Assembly (NCBI GenBank): GCA_015058625.1
Contig: SVCA01000015.1
Location: 1 to 41,755 of the forward strand
Direction of reading: 5' to 3'
Length of the DNA: 41,755 nt
Source: Pseudoselenomonas ruminantium
GTDB taxonomy: Bacteria; Bacillota; Negativicutes; Selenomonadales; Selenomonadaceae
The stretch's first letter is position 1; each line of letters begins with the position of its first letter. A model generated the notes under the pieces. It worked only from the letters and a program-made list of their open reading frames with translations. It was not told the origin of the DNA and did no database searches. Position numbers and translations under genes: made by a program. Shown in pieces: positions 31,399-40,390 of this stretch.

Positions 31399-32580
31399 AT
31401 GAAACGTATTTTCTTCTATATACATTTACTGCTGTTGACAACTTTATGTCTGCTCCTGCCCATCTCCGCGGCTTCGGCTGCTGAGGATGACTTCAGCGAG
31501 CGTATCAGCGGCATGGCCGAAATCACTGGCATTCGTGACAGCTTTAACGGGGATAAGACCCGTATTGTCATCGATGCTACCAAGCCCGTAAAATACAAAA
31601 AAATGGTGCTGTCCGGCCCTGACCGTGTGGTGGTGGATATAGAAAATGCCTGGTTGTCGCCGAAGGTGGACAAACACATCCATATTGACAACCGCTTTGT
31701 AGGGGGCGTAAAAATCGCCCAATTTGACCCCAAAACTGTTCGCGTGGTGGTAGAGACTAAGGTGGGCAAAAACAATTACAATGTCTTTGCACTGAGCAGC
31801 GGCAAAACACCCGGCCGCGTTGTCATGGACTTTGGCAATCTGACCGATTCGGATGACGCACAAATTGACATGTCAAAAACAGGCTCGCATCCGTCCACGC
31901 CGAAAACAGAACCGGCGAAACCAAGTACCTCGCCCGAACCTGTAGAAAAACAGGAACCTGCTGGTGGGGAAGACATGGATGGTGAGCTGGCAGGCATCAC
32001 CGGCCTGAAAGGCCGTATAATCGTCATTGACCCCGGTCATGGCGGCAGCGACTCCGGTGCTATCGGCCCCACGGGGGTTATGGAAAAGAGCGTGACCCTG
32101 CGGGTGTCCAACGAACTCAAGCGCCTGTTGGTAAAAGAAGGCGCTACGGTTTATATGACCCGCAATGCCGATATCGAAGTGTCCAAGAAGCGGGCCAAGG
32201 CTACGGACATTGAAGAACTGCAGGCCCGCTGTGATGTGGCTAATGCCAAGAAAGCCGATATTTTTGTTTCCATTCATATGGATTCCTTTACCAACAATGC
32301 GGCGAAAGGTACCACAGGCTATTATTATTCCCTGGGGGACAAGCGTTCCCGCAAGCTGGCGGATAAGATTCGGGCTGGCATCGTTGACCAGTTGGGCACC
32401 CAGAGCCGAGGCACTCAGAGCAGCAACTTCTATGTGGTGAAGCATACCGATATGCCGGCTACACTGGTGGAAGTTGCCTTTATCTCCAACGAGAGCGAAG
32501 AGAAAATGCTCGACAGCGAAGAGGGCATTCGCAAAGCTGCCCAGGGCATTGCTGATGGCATTGCCGATTACTTTGGCTGA
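31399..32580 (+). CDS. N-acetylmuramoyl-L-alanine amidase with AMIN domain
   Basis: A 393-aa exported cell-wall hydrolase that cuts between muramic acid and the stem peptide. The signal peptide is residues 1-28 (LLLLTTLCLLLPISAASA). The AMIN domain (about 35-150) would bind peptidoglycan or septal sites. A low-complexity Pro/Ser/Glu linker (160-200) leads to the Amidase_3 domain (about 210-392). The zinc ligands are H214 (DPGHGG), E229 and H293 (SIHMDS), and the catalytic glutamate is E358 (LVEVAFISN). The build is that of AmiC-type daughter-cell separation amidases. GGAGGG precedes the ATG. Confidence 0.92.
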   Translation: MKRIFFYIHLLLLTTLCLLLPISAASAAEDDFSERISGMAEITGIRDSFNGDKTRIVIDATKPVKYKKMVLSGPDRVVVDIENAWLSPKVDKHIHIDNRFVGGVKIAQFDPKTVRVVVETKVGKNNYNVFALSSGKTPGRVVMDFGNLTDSDDAQIDMSKTGSHPSTPKTEPAKPSTSPEPVEKQEPAGGEDMDGELAGITGLKGRIIVIDPGHGGSDSGAIGPTGVMEKSVTLRVSNELKRLLVKEGATVYMTRNADIEVSKKRAKATDIEELQARCDVANAKKADIFVSIHMDSFTNNAAKGTTGYYYSLGDKRSRKLADKIRAGIVDQLGTQSRGTQSSNFYVVKHTDMPATLVEVAFISNESEEKMLDSEEGIRKAAQGIADGIADYFG

Positions 32581-32631
32581 GAAAAAATTACCCTGTAAGA
32601 CGTAAGGATAGAAAGGATTTTAGAAAGACCA

Positions 32632-33831
32632 ATGGAAGACCAGAAAAAAGAATTGACCCAGGCAGAAACTCTTGCCCAGATGATGGAAGCGGATATGGAG
32701 GAGCGCAAGAAGGCCCTCTATCGTCACAAGATGCCGGAAAAGAACACGCTGAAGGACATGCTGAACGCCATGACCAAGGCGGAGCTCGACGATATCCGCT
32801 ACAACCTCAATATCAGCGGCGCCAGCTCCCTCAAGAAGGCAGAATTGGCAGAGAAGCTGGCTCCGGAAATTTTGAAGTTTGCCCGCATCTGGCTGCCCTC
32901 TATTCTTTTGGAAGAATACGAATGCTTCCAGCATTTCATTCTCGAAAAGGGCAAGAGTGCCAAGCTACGGGATGATGATGTGCGTCTGGACTATCTTCGC
33001 GGGCTGGGCCTCTTGTCCTGCGGTAAGGATGGGGATAAACTTATCTGGTATATGCCGAAGGAAATCCGGGCTGAATTCAAGAAGCTGGATTCTCCGAACT
33101 TTGAGGCGCTTGCGACCATGAACACGGAGATTACCCGCCTGACGGCCGGGTATCTGTTCTACTATGGTTATATGGATTATGAAACCCTCTATACCAAAGT
33201 GGCCGGGCAGCTGGAAGCAGACCAGCGGGAAAATCTGTCCTTCAAGGACTTTGTGGGCGTAATGCTTAACGCTTCCTGCTGGACGAATACCATTGTGGCA
33301 CTGCCGCAAGGTGTGAAGTATTATACGCTGATTGATGAGAATGCTCTGGAAGATGAACAGCGCAAGCACAGCAATCTGGACTATGCAGAATTTGGCTACA
33401 AACAGCTTTTTGAAGCAGGTGCCAATAACCATATTGATGCGACTAATGAGTACAAGGATTTGGCGCAGTTCTTTATGAAGGAGCATGGCTGTGATGTGCT
33501 CAAGGCTGCGGATATCGTTGGCGAAATCTTTATCCTGCTGCAGAATGGCGGTTCCATGCAGGAAGCTGCTGAATATCTGGAACAGCTGGGCATGATGGAG
33601 GACGAGGCTAAGATGAAGGCTGTGGTGCCTCTGCTCATTGCCTACAATAACGAAACCCATCTCTGGCCGCTTAAGGGTCATACCCCCAGCGAACTTTTTG
33701 CCAAGAGCGGTGTGGGTCAGGTGATTCCCTTTGCGGAAGTACGCCGTCAAAAGGCGGGCCGCAATGACCCTTGTCCCTGTGGCAGCGGCAAGAAGTATAA
33801 GAACTGTTGCCTGTCTAAGGATGAAAACTGA
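32632..33831 (+). CDS. SEC-C motif protein of unknown function
   Basis: A 399-aa protein with a zinc-binding SEC-C tail, RNDPCPCGSGKKYKNCC, as in SecA C-termini. Residues about 40-75 (LKDMLNAMTKAELDDIRYNL and following SLKKAELAEKL) look like a SAP or Rho-N helical module that could bind nucleic acid. The middle is mostly helical without a known domain. It starts 51 nt after the amidase gene and overlaps the MATE start by one base (TGATG). A role in protein export or translation quality control is possible because of SEC-C, but this is inference. Confidence 0.72.
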   Translation: MEDQKKELTQAETLAQMMEADMEERKKALYRHKMPEKNTLKDMLNAMTKAELDDIRYNLNISGASSLKKAELAEKLAPEILKFARIWLPSILLEEYECFQHFILEKGKSAKLRDDDVRLDYLRGLGLLSCGKDGDKLIWYMPKEIRAEFKKLDSPNFEALATMNTEITRLTAGYLFYYGYMDYETLYTKVAGQLEADQRENLSFKDFVGVMLNASCWTNTIVALPQGVKYYTLIDENALEDEQRKHSNLDYAEFGYKQLFEAGANNHIDATNEYKDLAQFFMKEHGCDVLKAADIVGEIFILLQNGGSMQEAAEYLEQLGMMEDEAKMKAVVPLLIAYNNETHLWPLKGHTPSELFAKSGVGQVIPFAEVRRQKAGRNDPCPCGSGKKYKNCCLSKDEN

Positions 33832-35180
33832 TGAAACAGACCTTTGGTTACAAGGCAAAAGCACGGCAATTCTTTGTGGTGCTTTTGCCCATCTTTATAA
33901 CCCAGTTGTCGTTAATGGCAACAGGGTTTTTTAATACGGTAATGGCCGGACATATCAGCCAGCAGGATTTGGCGGGCGTGGCCGTGGGGGTTAATCTCTT
34001 TATGCCCTTTTTCGGCAGTTTCTTAGGGATAATCTCGGGGCTGACGCCGACCATTTCGCAGCTTTATGGCGCGGGAAAGCAGGAAAAAATCGGCTTTATC
34101 GTCAAGCAGGGCTTTTATTGGGCTCTGGCTTTAGGCGTGGGCTTTGTGTCTTTGGGCTGGCTGGCGGTTCCCTATATTCTGCCGCTCCTGAATTTGGAGC
34201 CGCGGGTGGAATACATCACGAGTCATTATCTGATGTTCATTTCGCTCGGGATTATTCCCATCTTTATCTCCTCGGTGCTGCGCAACTTTATTGATGCCCA
34301 TGGGTACACGCGGCTGACGATGTGCGTGACCATGTGTACGGTGCCGACCAATATTACGTTGAATTATATCTTCATGTATGGCCTTTTTGGTCTGCCGGCG
34401 TTTGGCGGTATCGGTGCAGGCATTGGCTCGGCGGTGACGTTGACGCTGAATCTGATTTTGAACATCATCGTGGTCAGCCGCATGCATCCCTTCAAGGATT
34501 ATCATGTGTTCCGCCACTGGCCGGGGATTCATCTGGCCGAGTGGAAAAAGCAGCTTGGCGTAGGGATTCCCATCGGTGCGACGATGTTCTGTGAGCAGAG
34601 TATCTTCGGTGCGGTGGGGCTGTTTATGACGGCTTATGGCACGGCGATTGTGGCGGCGCATCAGGCGGCGATGAACTTTACCACGATTGTCTATATGGTG
34701 CCGCTCGCGGTGAGCATGACATTGACCATTCTGGTCGGGTATGAGGTCGGGGCAAAACGTCTGGATGATGCGCGGCAGTACATCAAGCTTAGCCGTTATC
34801 TGACCTTTTTCAGCGTGGGCACATTGGCTTTGTTCTTAACGCAGTTCCGCGATGAAATCGCTGCGCTTTATACCAGCAGTACCGAAGTGCAGCCGATACT
34901 TGCTGTGTTTTTGATTTACGCGGTCTTTATGCAGTTTGCCGACAGCATCAATGCGCCGCTGCAGGGGGCATTGCGCGGATTTAAAGATGTTCATGTGACC
35001 TTTATGCTCGCGGTGCTCTCGTTTTGGATTATCGGCCTGCCCCTGGGCTGGGGAGTGGCAAAATATACCGCTATGGGGCCGTATGGGTACTGGATTGGGC
35101 TGATTGCGGGGATTGTTATTGGTGCGGTATGTCTGGAAGTAAGACTGCGGCAGGTGCAAAGTAAGTTCAGTCGATTATGA
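33831..35180 (+). CDS. MATE-family multidrug/Na+ efflux protein
   Basis: A 449-aa transporter with twelve predicted membrane helices in two MatE halves. The N-terminal half begins FFVVLLPIFITQLSLMATGF with NTVMAGHISQQDLAGVAVG, and the second half has LGVGIPIGATMFCEQSIFG. The order fits NorM/DinF-like exporters that expel cationic compounds using H+ or Na+. The substrate is not shown. The start overlaps the SEC-C gene stop (TGATG), so it is translationally coupled. Confidence 0.92.
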   Translation: MKQTFGYKAKARQFFVVLLPIFITQLSLMATGFFNTVMAGHISQQDLAGVAVGVNLFMPFFGSFLGIISGLTPTISQLYGAGKQEKIGFIVKQGFYWALALGVGFVSLGWLAVPYILPLLNLEPRVEYITSHYLMFISLGIIPIFISSVLRNFIDAHGYTRLTMCVTMCTVPTNITLNYIFMYGLFGLPAFGGIGAGIGSAVTLTLNLILNIIVVSRMHPFKDYHVFRHWPGIHLAEWKKQLGVGIPIGATMFCEQSIFGAVGLFMTAYGTAIVAAHQAAMNFTTIVYMVPLAVSMTLTILVGYEVGAKRLDDARQYIKLSRYLTFFSVGTLALFLTQFRDEIAALYTSSTEVQPILAVFLIYAVFMQFADSINAPLQGALRGFKDVHVTFMLAVLSFWIIGLPLGWGVAKYTAMGPYGYWIGLIAGIVIGAVCLEVRLRQVQSKFSRL

Positions 35181-35202
35181 TTACCACGATTGGGTTCGAG
35201 GT

Positions 35203-35238
35203 GTAAGACGCGGCAGGCGGGGACTGGCTGCCGCTTAC
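35203..35238 (+). terminator. Hairpin after the MATE gene
   Basis: A stem GCGGCAG/CTGCCGC (35210-35216, 35228-35234) extended by GTAA/TTAC has no T run. It may be a weak terminator or 3' stabiliser. Confidence 0.45.
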
Positions 35239-35291
35239 GTTCGCTATTTATTGCTTATTGTGAGGATGTTGATTAAATTTTCTATACAATA

Positions 35292-35320
35292 TTTTCAATA
35301 CATAAGTGCCGTGTTATAAT
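35292..35320 (+). promoter_or_regulatory. Toxin promoter of the type I locus
   Basis: TTTTCA (35292-35297), a 17-bp spacer and TATAAT (35315-35320) with an extended -10 TG at 35312-35313. The RNA is expected to start near 35327, leaving a 50-nt leader before the toxin ATG. Confidence 0.7.
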
Positions 35321-35379
35321 ACAATCGTTGCCACGGCCTTCGTCAAAGGTTAATCCGGCGGGGAAGGAGGTAACGGTCA

Positions 35380-35469
35380 ATGCATCTTCGGGAATTTCTG
35401 ACATCTGTGTTGGCAAGTGTTATCGGTAGTATTACTATTGAGCTTGTCAAACACTGGCTAGGCTGGTAG
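35380..35469 (+). CDS. Candidate type I toxin peptide (Fst/Ldr-like)
   Basis: A 29-residue peptide starting MHLREFLTSVLASVIG and ending VKHWLGW. One membrane segment lies between a charged start and a Trp-Leu end, the pattern of Fst and Ldr toxins that insert in the inner membrane. AAGGAGG at 35364-35370 sits 9 nt before the ATG. The leader CCTTC (35337-35341) could pair with GAAGG of that ribosome site, and TGCCACG (35329-35335) with CGTGGCA (35482-35488) behind the gene, as in Fst RNA I where 5'-3' folding delays translation. The first bases of the gene lie in a 12-bp repeat shared with the facing antisense RNA. Toxicity is inferred. Confidence 0.7.
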   Translation: MHLREFLTSVLASVIGSITIELVKHWLGW

Positions 35470-35530
35470 TCAGCAGCCAATCGTGGCAGATAGCCATTGG
35501 TACTCCCTGCAATCGTCAGCAGAAGAACAT

Positions 35531-35608
35531 AAGAAAAAGCCCCAATGTTGGTTTCGTCAGGCCAACGGGGCTTTTTCTATTTGGTAAACAAATGCATCTT
35601 CGTTTGCT
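35531..35608 (-). ncRNA. Candidate antitoxin antisense RNA (RNA II-like)
   Basis: An RNA of about 78 nt read leftwards, from about 35608 to the A-rich side of the shared terminator near 35531. Its 5' region carries the complement of the toxin start (repeat copy at 35591-35602), and its 3' end is the terminator hairpin it shares with the toxin RNA. The loop on this strand contains CTGA, fitting the YUNR U-turn used for fast RNA contact. Size, direction and parts match pAD1 RNA II. It is the only minus-strand gene I support in the window. Confidence 0.65.
35532..35578. terminator. Bidirectional terminator of toxin and antitoxin RNAs
   Basis: A 12-bp stem AGAAAAAGCCCC/GGGGCTTTTTCT (35532-35543, 35567-35578), a 3-nt bulge on one side, an inner stem GTTGG/CCAAC and a 10-nt loop. 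Runs of A on the left and T on the right make it a terminator in both directions. Confidence 0.85.
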
Positions 35609-35614
35609 ACGATA

Positions 35615-35643
35615 ATTGTAACACTAGCCATTAAGGTTGGCAA
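35615..35643 (-). promoter_or_regulatory. Antisense (antitoxin) promoter
   Basis: On the minus strand TTGCCA (35643-35638), a 17-bp spacer and TACAAT (35620-35615) with extended TG just upstream. It points at the toxin gene. Its -35 is better than the toxin promoter's, as expected for an antitoxin RNA that must be in excess. Confidence 0.7.
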
Positions 35644-35721
35644 GATTTATTTTCTGTGTAGTACAAAACTTGTGGATAGGCGTGTCAGAAGATAGTGTGC
35701 GAGAGCAGAAATGAAAAAATT

Positions 35722-35751
35722 TTGCCTGCTAGGCTGTCTTTGCGGTATACT
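35722..35751 (+). promoter_or_regulatory. Promoter of the ABC-F gene
   Basis: TTGCCT (35722-35727) and TATACT (35746-35751) are separated by 18 bp, about 33 nt before the ABC-F ATG. There is no long leader, so no attenuation of the kind known for antibiotic-resistance ABC-F genes is visible. Confidence 0.55.
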
Positions 35752-35784
35752 TACAGGGAATAAAACTGTGAGGAAGTCGTATAT

Positions 35785-37695
35785 ATGATAATAAACATAG
35801 AAAATTTTACGAAAAGTTATGGCGAGAAGAATTTGTTTTCCGGCGTGAATTTCAGTATGGATGCCGGGGATAAGGTCGGGATTGTCGGTGTGAACGGCAC
35901 GGGCAAGAGTACGTTTTTGAAGGCGGTGGCGGGACTGATTCCTGTGGATGCGGGGGAAATCACCACCATGCGGGGGCTGCGGATTGAGTATTTGGCGCAG
36001 GACAAGGTCTTTGAACCGGAAAATACGGTGCTCATGGAAGTGTTCCGCGGGATGTCGCCTTTGATGCAGGCTTTGCGGGGCTATGAACTGGCGATGGCGG
36101 TGGTGGAGAAAAATCCGCAGGACAAGGAAGCGCAGCAGGAAATCATGCGCCATACGGCGGTGATTGATGAGCATGACGGCTGGCAGCTCGAAGGTGCGGC
36201 CAAGACGGTACTGACGAAGTTAGGCATCCGCGATTATACCGCCAAGGCAGGCACGCTCTCCGGCGGTGAACAGAAGCGGCTGGCTTTGGCAACGGCACTC
36301 ATTCAGCCCTGCGATTTATTGATTTTGGACGAGCCGACCAATCACTTGGACAGTGAAACCATTGGCTGGCTCGAAGAATATCTGCGCGCCTTTAAGGGGG
36401 CCATCCTCATGGTGACGCATGACCGCTATTTCCTCGATAATACGTCCACGAAGATTTTGGAACTCGACAAGGGCAATGCCTACACTTATACGGGGAACTA
36501 TTCGGAGTATCTGGAACAGAAGGCTGCGCGTCTGGAACGGGAGCAATCGACGGAAGCCAAGCGGCAGAATTTCCTGCGCAATGAGTTAAAATGGCTGCGC
36601 CGTGGAGCACAGGCACGCTCAACAAAACAGAAGGCGCGCATTCAGCGCTATGAGGAAGTCAAAGCGCAAAGCGTAAATATCGACAACAGCACGGTGGAAA
36701 TCGGTTTGGCCGGCAGCCGTCTGGGGCGCACGGTTATTGAACTTGACCATGTGCATTATGAAGTGGACGGGCGCACGATTGTCAAAGATTTTACCTATAC
36801 CGTGCTGCGCAATGACCGTGTTGGTATTCTAGGCTCAAATGGAACAGGTAAGACAACCTTACTGAATATCATTGCCGGACAGCTGGCGCCGACTTCCGGC
36901 ACAGTAACCATTGGTCAGACGGTCAAAATCGGCTATTTTGCCCAGCGGGCGGTGGATATGGACGAGCGTCTGCGGGCCATTGAGTATGTAAAGGAAGCCG
37001 CGCATTTTATCACGCTGGCAGATGGCACGAGGATTTCGGCATCACAGCTCATGGAGCGTTTTTTATTCCCCGGTGATTTGCAGTGGACGCCGATTGGGCG
37101 GCTGTCCGGTGGCGAGAAGCGGAGGCTTTACCTGCTGCGGGTATTGATGGAAGAACCAAATGTCTTGTTGCTCGACGAGCCGACCAACGATTTGGATATT
37201 GAGACCATGGCGGTGCTCGAGAGTTTTATCGATGACTTCAATGGCGCTATCATCTTTGTATCCCATGACCGTTTCTTTGTGGACAGGCTGGCGAATAAAG
37301 TCTTTGCCTATGAAGCTGATGGCAATCTGCGCATGTATGCGGGCGGCTATTCCTATTACAAGGAAAGGCTGGCTGAGGAAACTGCGCAGGCTGAAGCCAT
37401 TGCAGAACCTGCCGTGAAGAAGCCGAAAGACAAGCAGGCAGCCGAGGAAAAGACGGCGCCGCCTGCCAAGCGCAAGTTCACGTTCAAGGAGCAGAAGGAG
37501 TACGCGGAAATCGAAGGTATTATCGCCAGTAAGGAAGGGGAACTGAAGGTCGTGCAGCTGCAAATGGCGGAAAACGCCACAGACTTTGGCCGCTTGAATG
37601 AACTGGCCAAGGAAGAAGCACGTCTCACCGCGGAAGTGGAACAGCTGATGGAGCGCTGGGAATATCTCGAAGAAATTGCATTGGAACAGGAATAA
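35785..37695 (+). CDS. ABC-F family ATPase (Uup-like)
   Basis: A 636-aa soluble protein with two ABC domains and no membrane part. ABC-F proteins act on the ribosome. Domain 1 has Walker A GVNGTGKST (about 36-44), signature LSGGEQKRLALA and Walker B LLILDEPTNHLD. Domain 2 has GSNGTGKTT (about 350), LSGGEKRRLYLL and VLLLDEPTNDLD. The linker (about 240-310) is the charged P-site tRNA interaction motif. A coiled-coil C-terminal extension (about 565-636) resembles Uup, so a housekeeping translation role is likelier than antibiotic protection. Confidence 0.9.
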   Translation: MIINIENFTKSYGEKNLFSGVNFSMDAGDKVGIVGVNGTGKSTFLKAVAGLIPVDAGEITTMRGLRIEYLAQDKVFEPENTVLMEVFRGMSPLMQALRGYELAMAVVEKNPQDKEAQQEIMRHTAVIDEHDGWQLEGAAKTVLTKLGIRDYTAKAGTLSGGEQKRLALATALIQPCDLLILDEPTNHLDSETIGWLEEYLRAFKGAILMVTHDRYFLDNTSTKILELDKGNAYTYTGNYSEYLEQKAARLEREQSTEAKRQNFLRNELKWLRRGAQARSTKQKARIQRYEEVKAQSVNIDNSTVEIGLAGSRLGRTVIELDHVHYEVDGRTIVKDFTYTVLRNDRVGILGSNGTGKTTLLNIIAGQLAPTSGTVTIGQTVKIGYFAQRAVDMDERLRAIEYVKEAAHFITLADGTRISASQLMERFLFPGDLQWTPIGRLSGGEKRRLYLLRVLMEEPNVLLLDEPTNDLDIETMAVLESFIDDFNGAIIFVSHDRFFVDRLANKVFAYEADGNLRMYAGGYSYYKERLAEETAQAEAIAEPAVKKPKDKQAAEEKTAPPAKRKFTFKEQKEYAEIEGIIASKEGELKVVQLQMAENATDFGRLNELAKEEARLTAEVEQLMERWEYLEEIALEQE

Positions 37696-37702
37696 CGCAG
37701 AA

Positions 37703-37729
37703 AATGACTTGTCAATTTGACAGGTCATT
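37703..37729 (+). terminator. Hairpin after the ABC-F gene
   Basis: A 13-bp stem, 37703-37715 with 37717-37729 (one G-T pair), is almost without a loop, so its inner pairs must open. There is no T run. It may be a weak terminator or a palindromic protein site (TTGTCAATTTGACAGG). Confidence 0.4.
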
Positions 37730-37796
37730 GTACTATGAAATTTTTGCGAGTCAAGCCGATAGGCGCAGAATCGCTTAGATTTCGTGTAAGGGCGTA

Positions 37797-37855
37797 GTGC
37801 AAAACATTGTTTTGCACGGAGTTTTCTTTACAGGGTGACAGTTATTGTGTATAAT
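37797..37855 (+). promoter_or_regulatory. Amino-acid ABC operon promoter with upstream palindrome
   Basis: TTTACA (37827-37832) and TATAAT (37850-37855) are separated by 17 bp. Ten base pairs upstream is a perfect palindrome, GTGCAAAAC and GTTTTGCAC (37797-37805, 37809-37817) around ATT. The promoter is clear from motifs; a regulator binding the palindrome is inferred. No riboswitch I know fits the 90 nt before it. Confidence 0.65.
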
Positions 37856-37896
37856 CTAATGTATTAACACTTTACGACACTAAAGGAGTAAGATAT

Positions 37897-38535
37897 ATGG
37901 AACAGCTCGTTCACACCTTCCTGCTGATGCTGGAAGGTACGGAAATTACACTGGAAATATTCTTTGTCACCCTGATATTATCCTTGCCTATTGGTATGCT
38001 GGCGGCCTTGGGACGCTTGTCGAGCTTCAAGCTCATCAGCCGCGTGGTGGAGTTTTATATCTGGATTATGCGCGGCACGCCGCTTATGTTGCAGCTGCTG
38101 TTTGTTTACTTTGCCCTGCCGATGATTGGCATACGCCTGCCGGATATCGCGGCGGCTTTGCTCGCTTTTACGCTTAACTATGCCGCTTATTTTGCAGAGA
38201 TTTTCCGTGCCGGCATTCAGGCTGTGCCCAAGGGGCAGTATGAAGCGGCCAAGACGCTCGGCATGAGCTATCCGCAGACCATGCGCCGCATCATTTTGCC
38301 GCAGGTTATCCGCATTGTGCTGCCGCCGGTCAGCAATGAAACCATCAATCTGGTCAAGGATACCTCGCTCGTGTACATTCTGGCCATGAATGATTTGCTG
38401 CGGGTGGCTCGTACCATCGTGCAGCGGGAATTTGACATGACGCCGTTCCTGTTTGCGGCTATCTTCTATTTAGCGATGACTTTTGTCCTGACTTGGGGCT
38501 TTAAGAAATTGGAGGCATATTATGGCAAATACTAA
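37897..38535 (+). CDS. Polar amino-acid ABC transporter permease
   Basis: A 212-aa inner-membrane permease of the HisM/GlnP family. About five membrane helices are seen. The family opening [20 protein letters not shown], the motif [20 protein letters not shown], and the ATPase-contact loop [20 protein letters not shown] are all present. AAAGGAG precedes the ATG. The ATPase gene overlaps its end by 14 nt. No substrate-binding protein is encoded in the window, so the permease must use one encoded elsewhere. Confidence 0.93.
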   Translation: MEQLVHTFLLMLEGTEITLEIFFVTLILSLPIGMLAALGRLSSFKLISRVVEFYIWIMRGTPLMLQLLFVYFALPMIGIRLPDIAAALLAFTLNYAAYFAEIFRAGIQAVPKGQYEAAKTLGMSYPQTMRRIILPQVIRIVLPPVSNETINLVKDTSLVYILAMNDLLRVARTIVQREFDMTPFLFAAIFYLAMTFVLTWGFKKLEAYYGKY

Positions 38536-39298
38536 TACAGGCGAAGTCATGCTGAAGATGACGGATATATACAAGGCTTATGAGGAAGTGGAAGTCTTAA
38601 AGGGCATTGATATTGAAGTGCGCCGTGGCGAAGTGCTGGCGATTATCGGCCCGTCCGGTTCCGGCAAGAGCACCCTCCTGCGCTGCATCAACAAGCTCGA
38701 AACCATCGACAAAGGCAGCATTGCCATCAAGGATAAATTCCTCGTACAGACAAAAGATGGTGACGCCGTTTATGCCAGCGGCAGGGAAGAACGGGAAATC
38801 CTGGCCTCCACGGGTATGGTGTTTCAGCAGTTCAATCTTTTCCCGCATATGACGGTATTGGAAAACTTACTGGAAGCGCCCATGCAGGTAAAGGGCTTGA
38901 AGCGCAGTGAAGTGGAACCCTATGCGCGGGAACTGTTGGAAAAGGTGGGACTGTCTGACAGAGCCGATTACTATCCGTCACAGCTTTCTGGCGGTCAGCA
39001 GCAGCGTGTGGCGATTGCCAGAGCTTTGTGCATGAAGCCGGACATTATGCTCTTTGACGAGCCGACATCGGCCCTTGACCCGGAACTTACAGGAGAAGTG
39101 TTGAAAACCATGCGGGAGCTTGCGGCCGAGCATATGACCATGGTTGTAGTGACCCATGAAATGGCCTTTGCCCGGGAAGCGGCCAGCCATGTTATCTTTA
39201 TGGCGGATGGCAATATTGTCGAAGAGGGAGAACCTGCGGCTTTCTTTGCCGAGCCCAAGGAAGAACGCACCAAGGCATTCCTGCAGAATATGCTCTGA
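38522..39298 (+). CDS. Polar amino-acid ABC transporter ATP-binding protein
   Basis: A 258-aa ATPase of the GlnQ/HisP family that drives the overlapping permease. Walker A is GPSGSGKST (about 42-50), the Q loop [20 protein letters not shown], the signature [15 protein letters not shown], Walker [15 protein letters not shown] and the switch histidine [19 protein letters not shown] lies before the ATG. The substrate (such as glutamine, cystine or arginine) is not decided by the sequence. Confidence 0.94.
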   Translation: MANTNTGEVMLKMTDIYKAYEEVEVLKGIDIEVRRGEVLAIIGPSGSGKSTLLRCINKLETIDKGSIAIKDKFLVQTKDGDAVYASGREEREILASTGMVFQQFNLFPHMTVLENLLEAPMQVKGLKRSEVEPYARELLEKVGLSDRADYYPSQLSGGQQQRVAIARALCMKPDIMLFDEPTSALDPELTGEVLKTMRELAAEHMTMVVVTHEMAFAREAASHVIFMADGNIVEEGEPAAFFAEPKEERTKAFLQNML

Positions 39299-39314
39299 GG
39301 GACAAAGATAAACA

Positions 39315-39343
39315 ATGACAAACGCGCAGAAATGTAGTACAAT
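39315..39343 (+). promoter_or_regulatory. Promoter candidate of the polyprenyl synthase gene
   Basis: ATGACA (39315-39320) and TACAAT (39338-39343) are separated by 17 bp, about 50 nt before the start codon. Confidence 0.45.
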
Positions 39344-39392
39344 TATAAAATGCGTGAAACGCCATAAAGACTATGTTTTGTAGGTGATAAAT

Positions 39393-40364
39393 GTGTCAAA
39401 CCCCATGTTTGATGTAATACAGAGTGATTTGGATGTGCTGAATGAGGGGCTGATCGGGGCAGTTTCCTCTCCAGTGGCGCTGGTTAACGAAGTGGGCACC
39501 CATCTCGTTACCGCCGGGGGTAAGAGGATTCGCCCCGCTCTTTGCCTGTTGGCGGCCAGAGGCAGCAAAGAGTTTTCCTTGGAAAGAATTCTGCCCTTGG
39601 CGGAAGCCTTGGAACTTATCCATACGGCTTCTTTGGTGCATGATGATGTGATTGATGAGGCGGATACCCGCCGGGGTGAACCCACGGCTAATGCCAAATG
39701 GGACAATCAGATTGCGATTCTGGGCGGGGACTATATCTTTGCCCGGGCATTTTCCCTGATTGCCGAAGGCGGTTATGGGGATTATGTCGCCAAGCGTCTC
39801 GCAGAGCTGGTGTGCAATCTCAGCGTGGGGGAAATCATTCAGGACCATACGGTGTATCAGGCTGTCAAGGACTTGGATAATTACTACGAGCGCATTCAGA
39901 AAAAGACGGCGGATTTTCTGGAAATCTGCTGTGAATTGGGCGGCTTGGTGGGCGGCCTGCCGGAAGAAGATACGAAAAAACTGGCGGAATACGGTCATTG
40001 CATAGGCATGGCGTTCCAGATTACGGATGATGTGCTGGATATTATGCAGACATCTGAGCAGATTGGCAAGCCTGCGGGTAATGATATCCGTCAGGGCATT
40101 GTGACGCTGCCGGTTATCCATGCCCTCAATGTAAGTGCTGATGCAGAAGAATTGGCGGAGATTGTCACCAATCCCGAAATGACCGGGGAAATGGTGGAGC
40201 GTGCCTTGGAGATTGTCCGGATGACGGATGGCGTGGAAGTGGCCAAGGCAAAGGCTGACGAATATTTAGAACGGGCCCGTCAGGTCATTCCGGCGGATTT
40301 GCCTGCGGAAATTAAAGATGCTTTTGTACAGGTGGCAGATTTTATCGGCGACCGTGATTTTTAA
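39393..40364 (+). CDS. Long-chain polyprenyl diphosphate synthase
   Basis: A 323-aa trans-prenyltransferase that extends an allylic diphosphate with isopentenyl units, probably for the menaquinone side chain. The first aspartate-rich motif DDVID is at 84-88 ([16 protein letters not shown]) and the second, DDVLD, at 212-216 (FQITDDVLD). GGKRIRPAL near the start binds diphosphate. It resembles HepT-type subunits. I start at GTG 39393 with AGGTGA 5 nt upstream; GTG 39384 and ATG 39405 are alternatives. The tatA gene follows 26 nt after it. Confidence 0.88.
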   Translation: MSNPMFDVIQSDLDVLNEGLIGAVSSPVALVNEVGTHLVTAGGKRIRPALCLLAARGSKEFSLERILPLAEALELIHTASLVHDDVIDEADTRRGEPTANAKWDNQIAILGGDYIFARAFSLIAEGGYGDYVAKRLAELVCNLSVGEIIQDHTVYQAVKDLDNYYERIQKKTADFLEICCELGGLVGGLPEEDTKKLAEYGHCIGMAFQITDDVLDIMQTSEQIGKPAGNDIRQGIVTLPVIHALNVSADAEELAEIVTNPEMTGEMVERALEIVRMTDGVEVAKAKADEYLERARQVIPADLPAEIKDAFVQVADFIGDRDF

Positions 40365-40390
40365 GCGGAAATGATGAGAGGAGATTCACC

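Larger units (their letters stand above)
35379..35602. repeat. 12-bp direct repeat linking toxin start and antisense RNA
   Basis: AATGCATCTTCG occurs at 35379-35390, over the toxin start codon, and again at 35591-35602, inside the 5' part of the antisense RNA made from the other strand. The antisense RNA therefore carries an exact 12-nt complement to the toxin translation start. This matches the direct repeats of the pAD1 par locus. Confidence 0.75.

Noticed and set aside
37741..37896. Riboswitch or T-box before the amino-acid transporter genes
   Set aside because: No T-box sequence, lysine or glutamine riboswitch core is seen, and the best promoter lies only 41 nt before the start codon.
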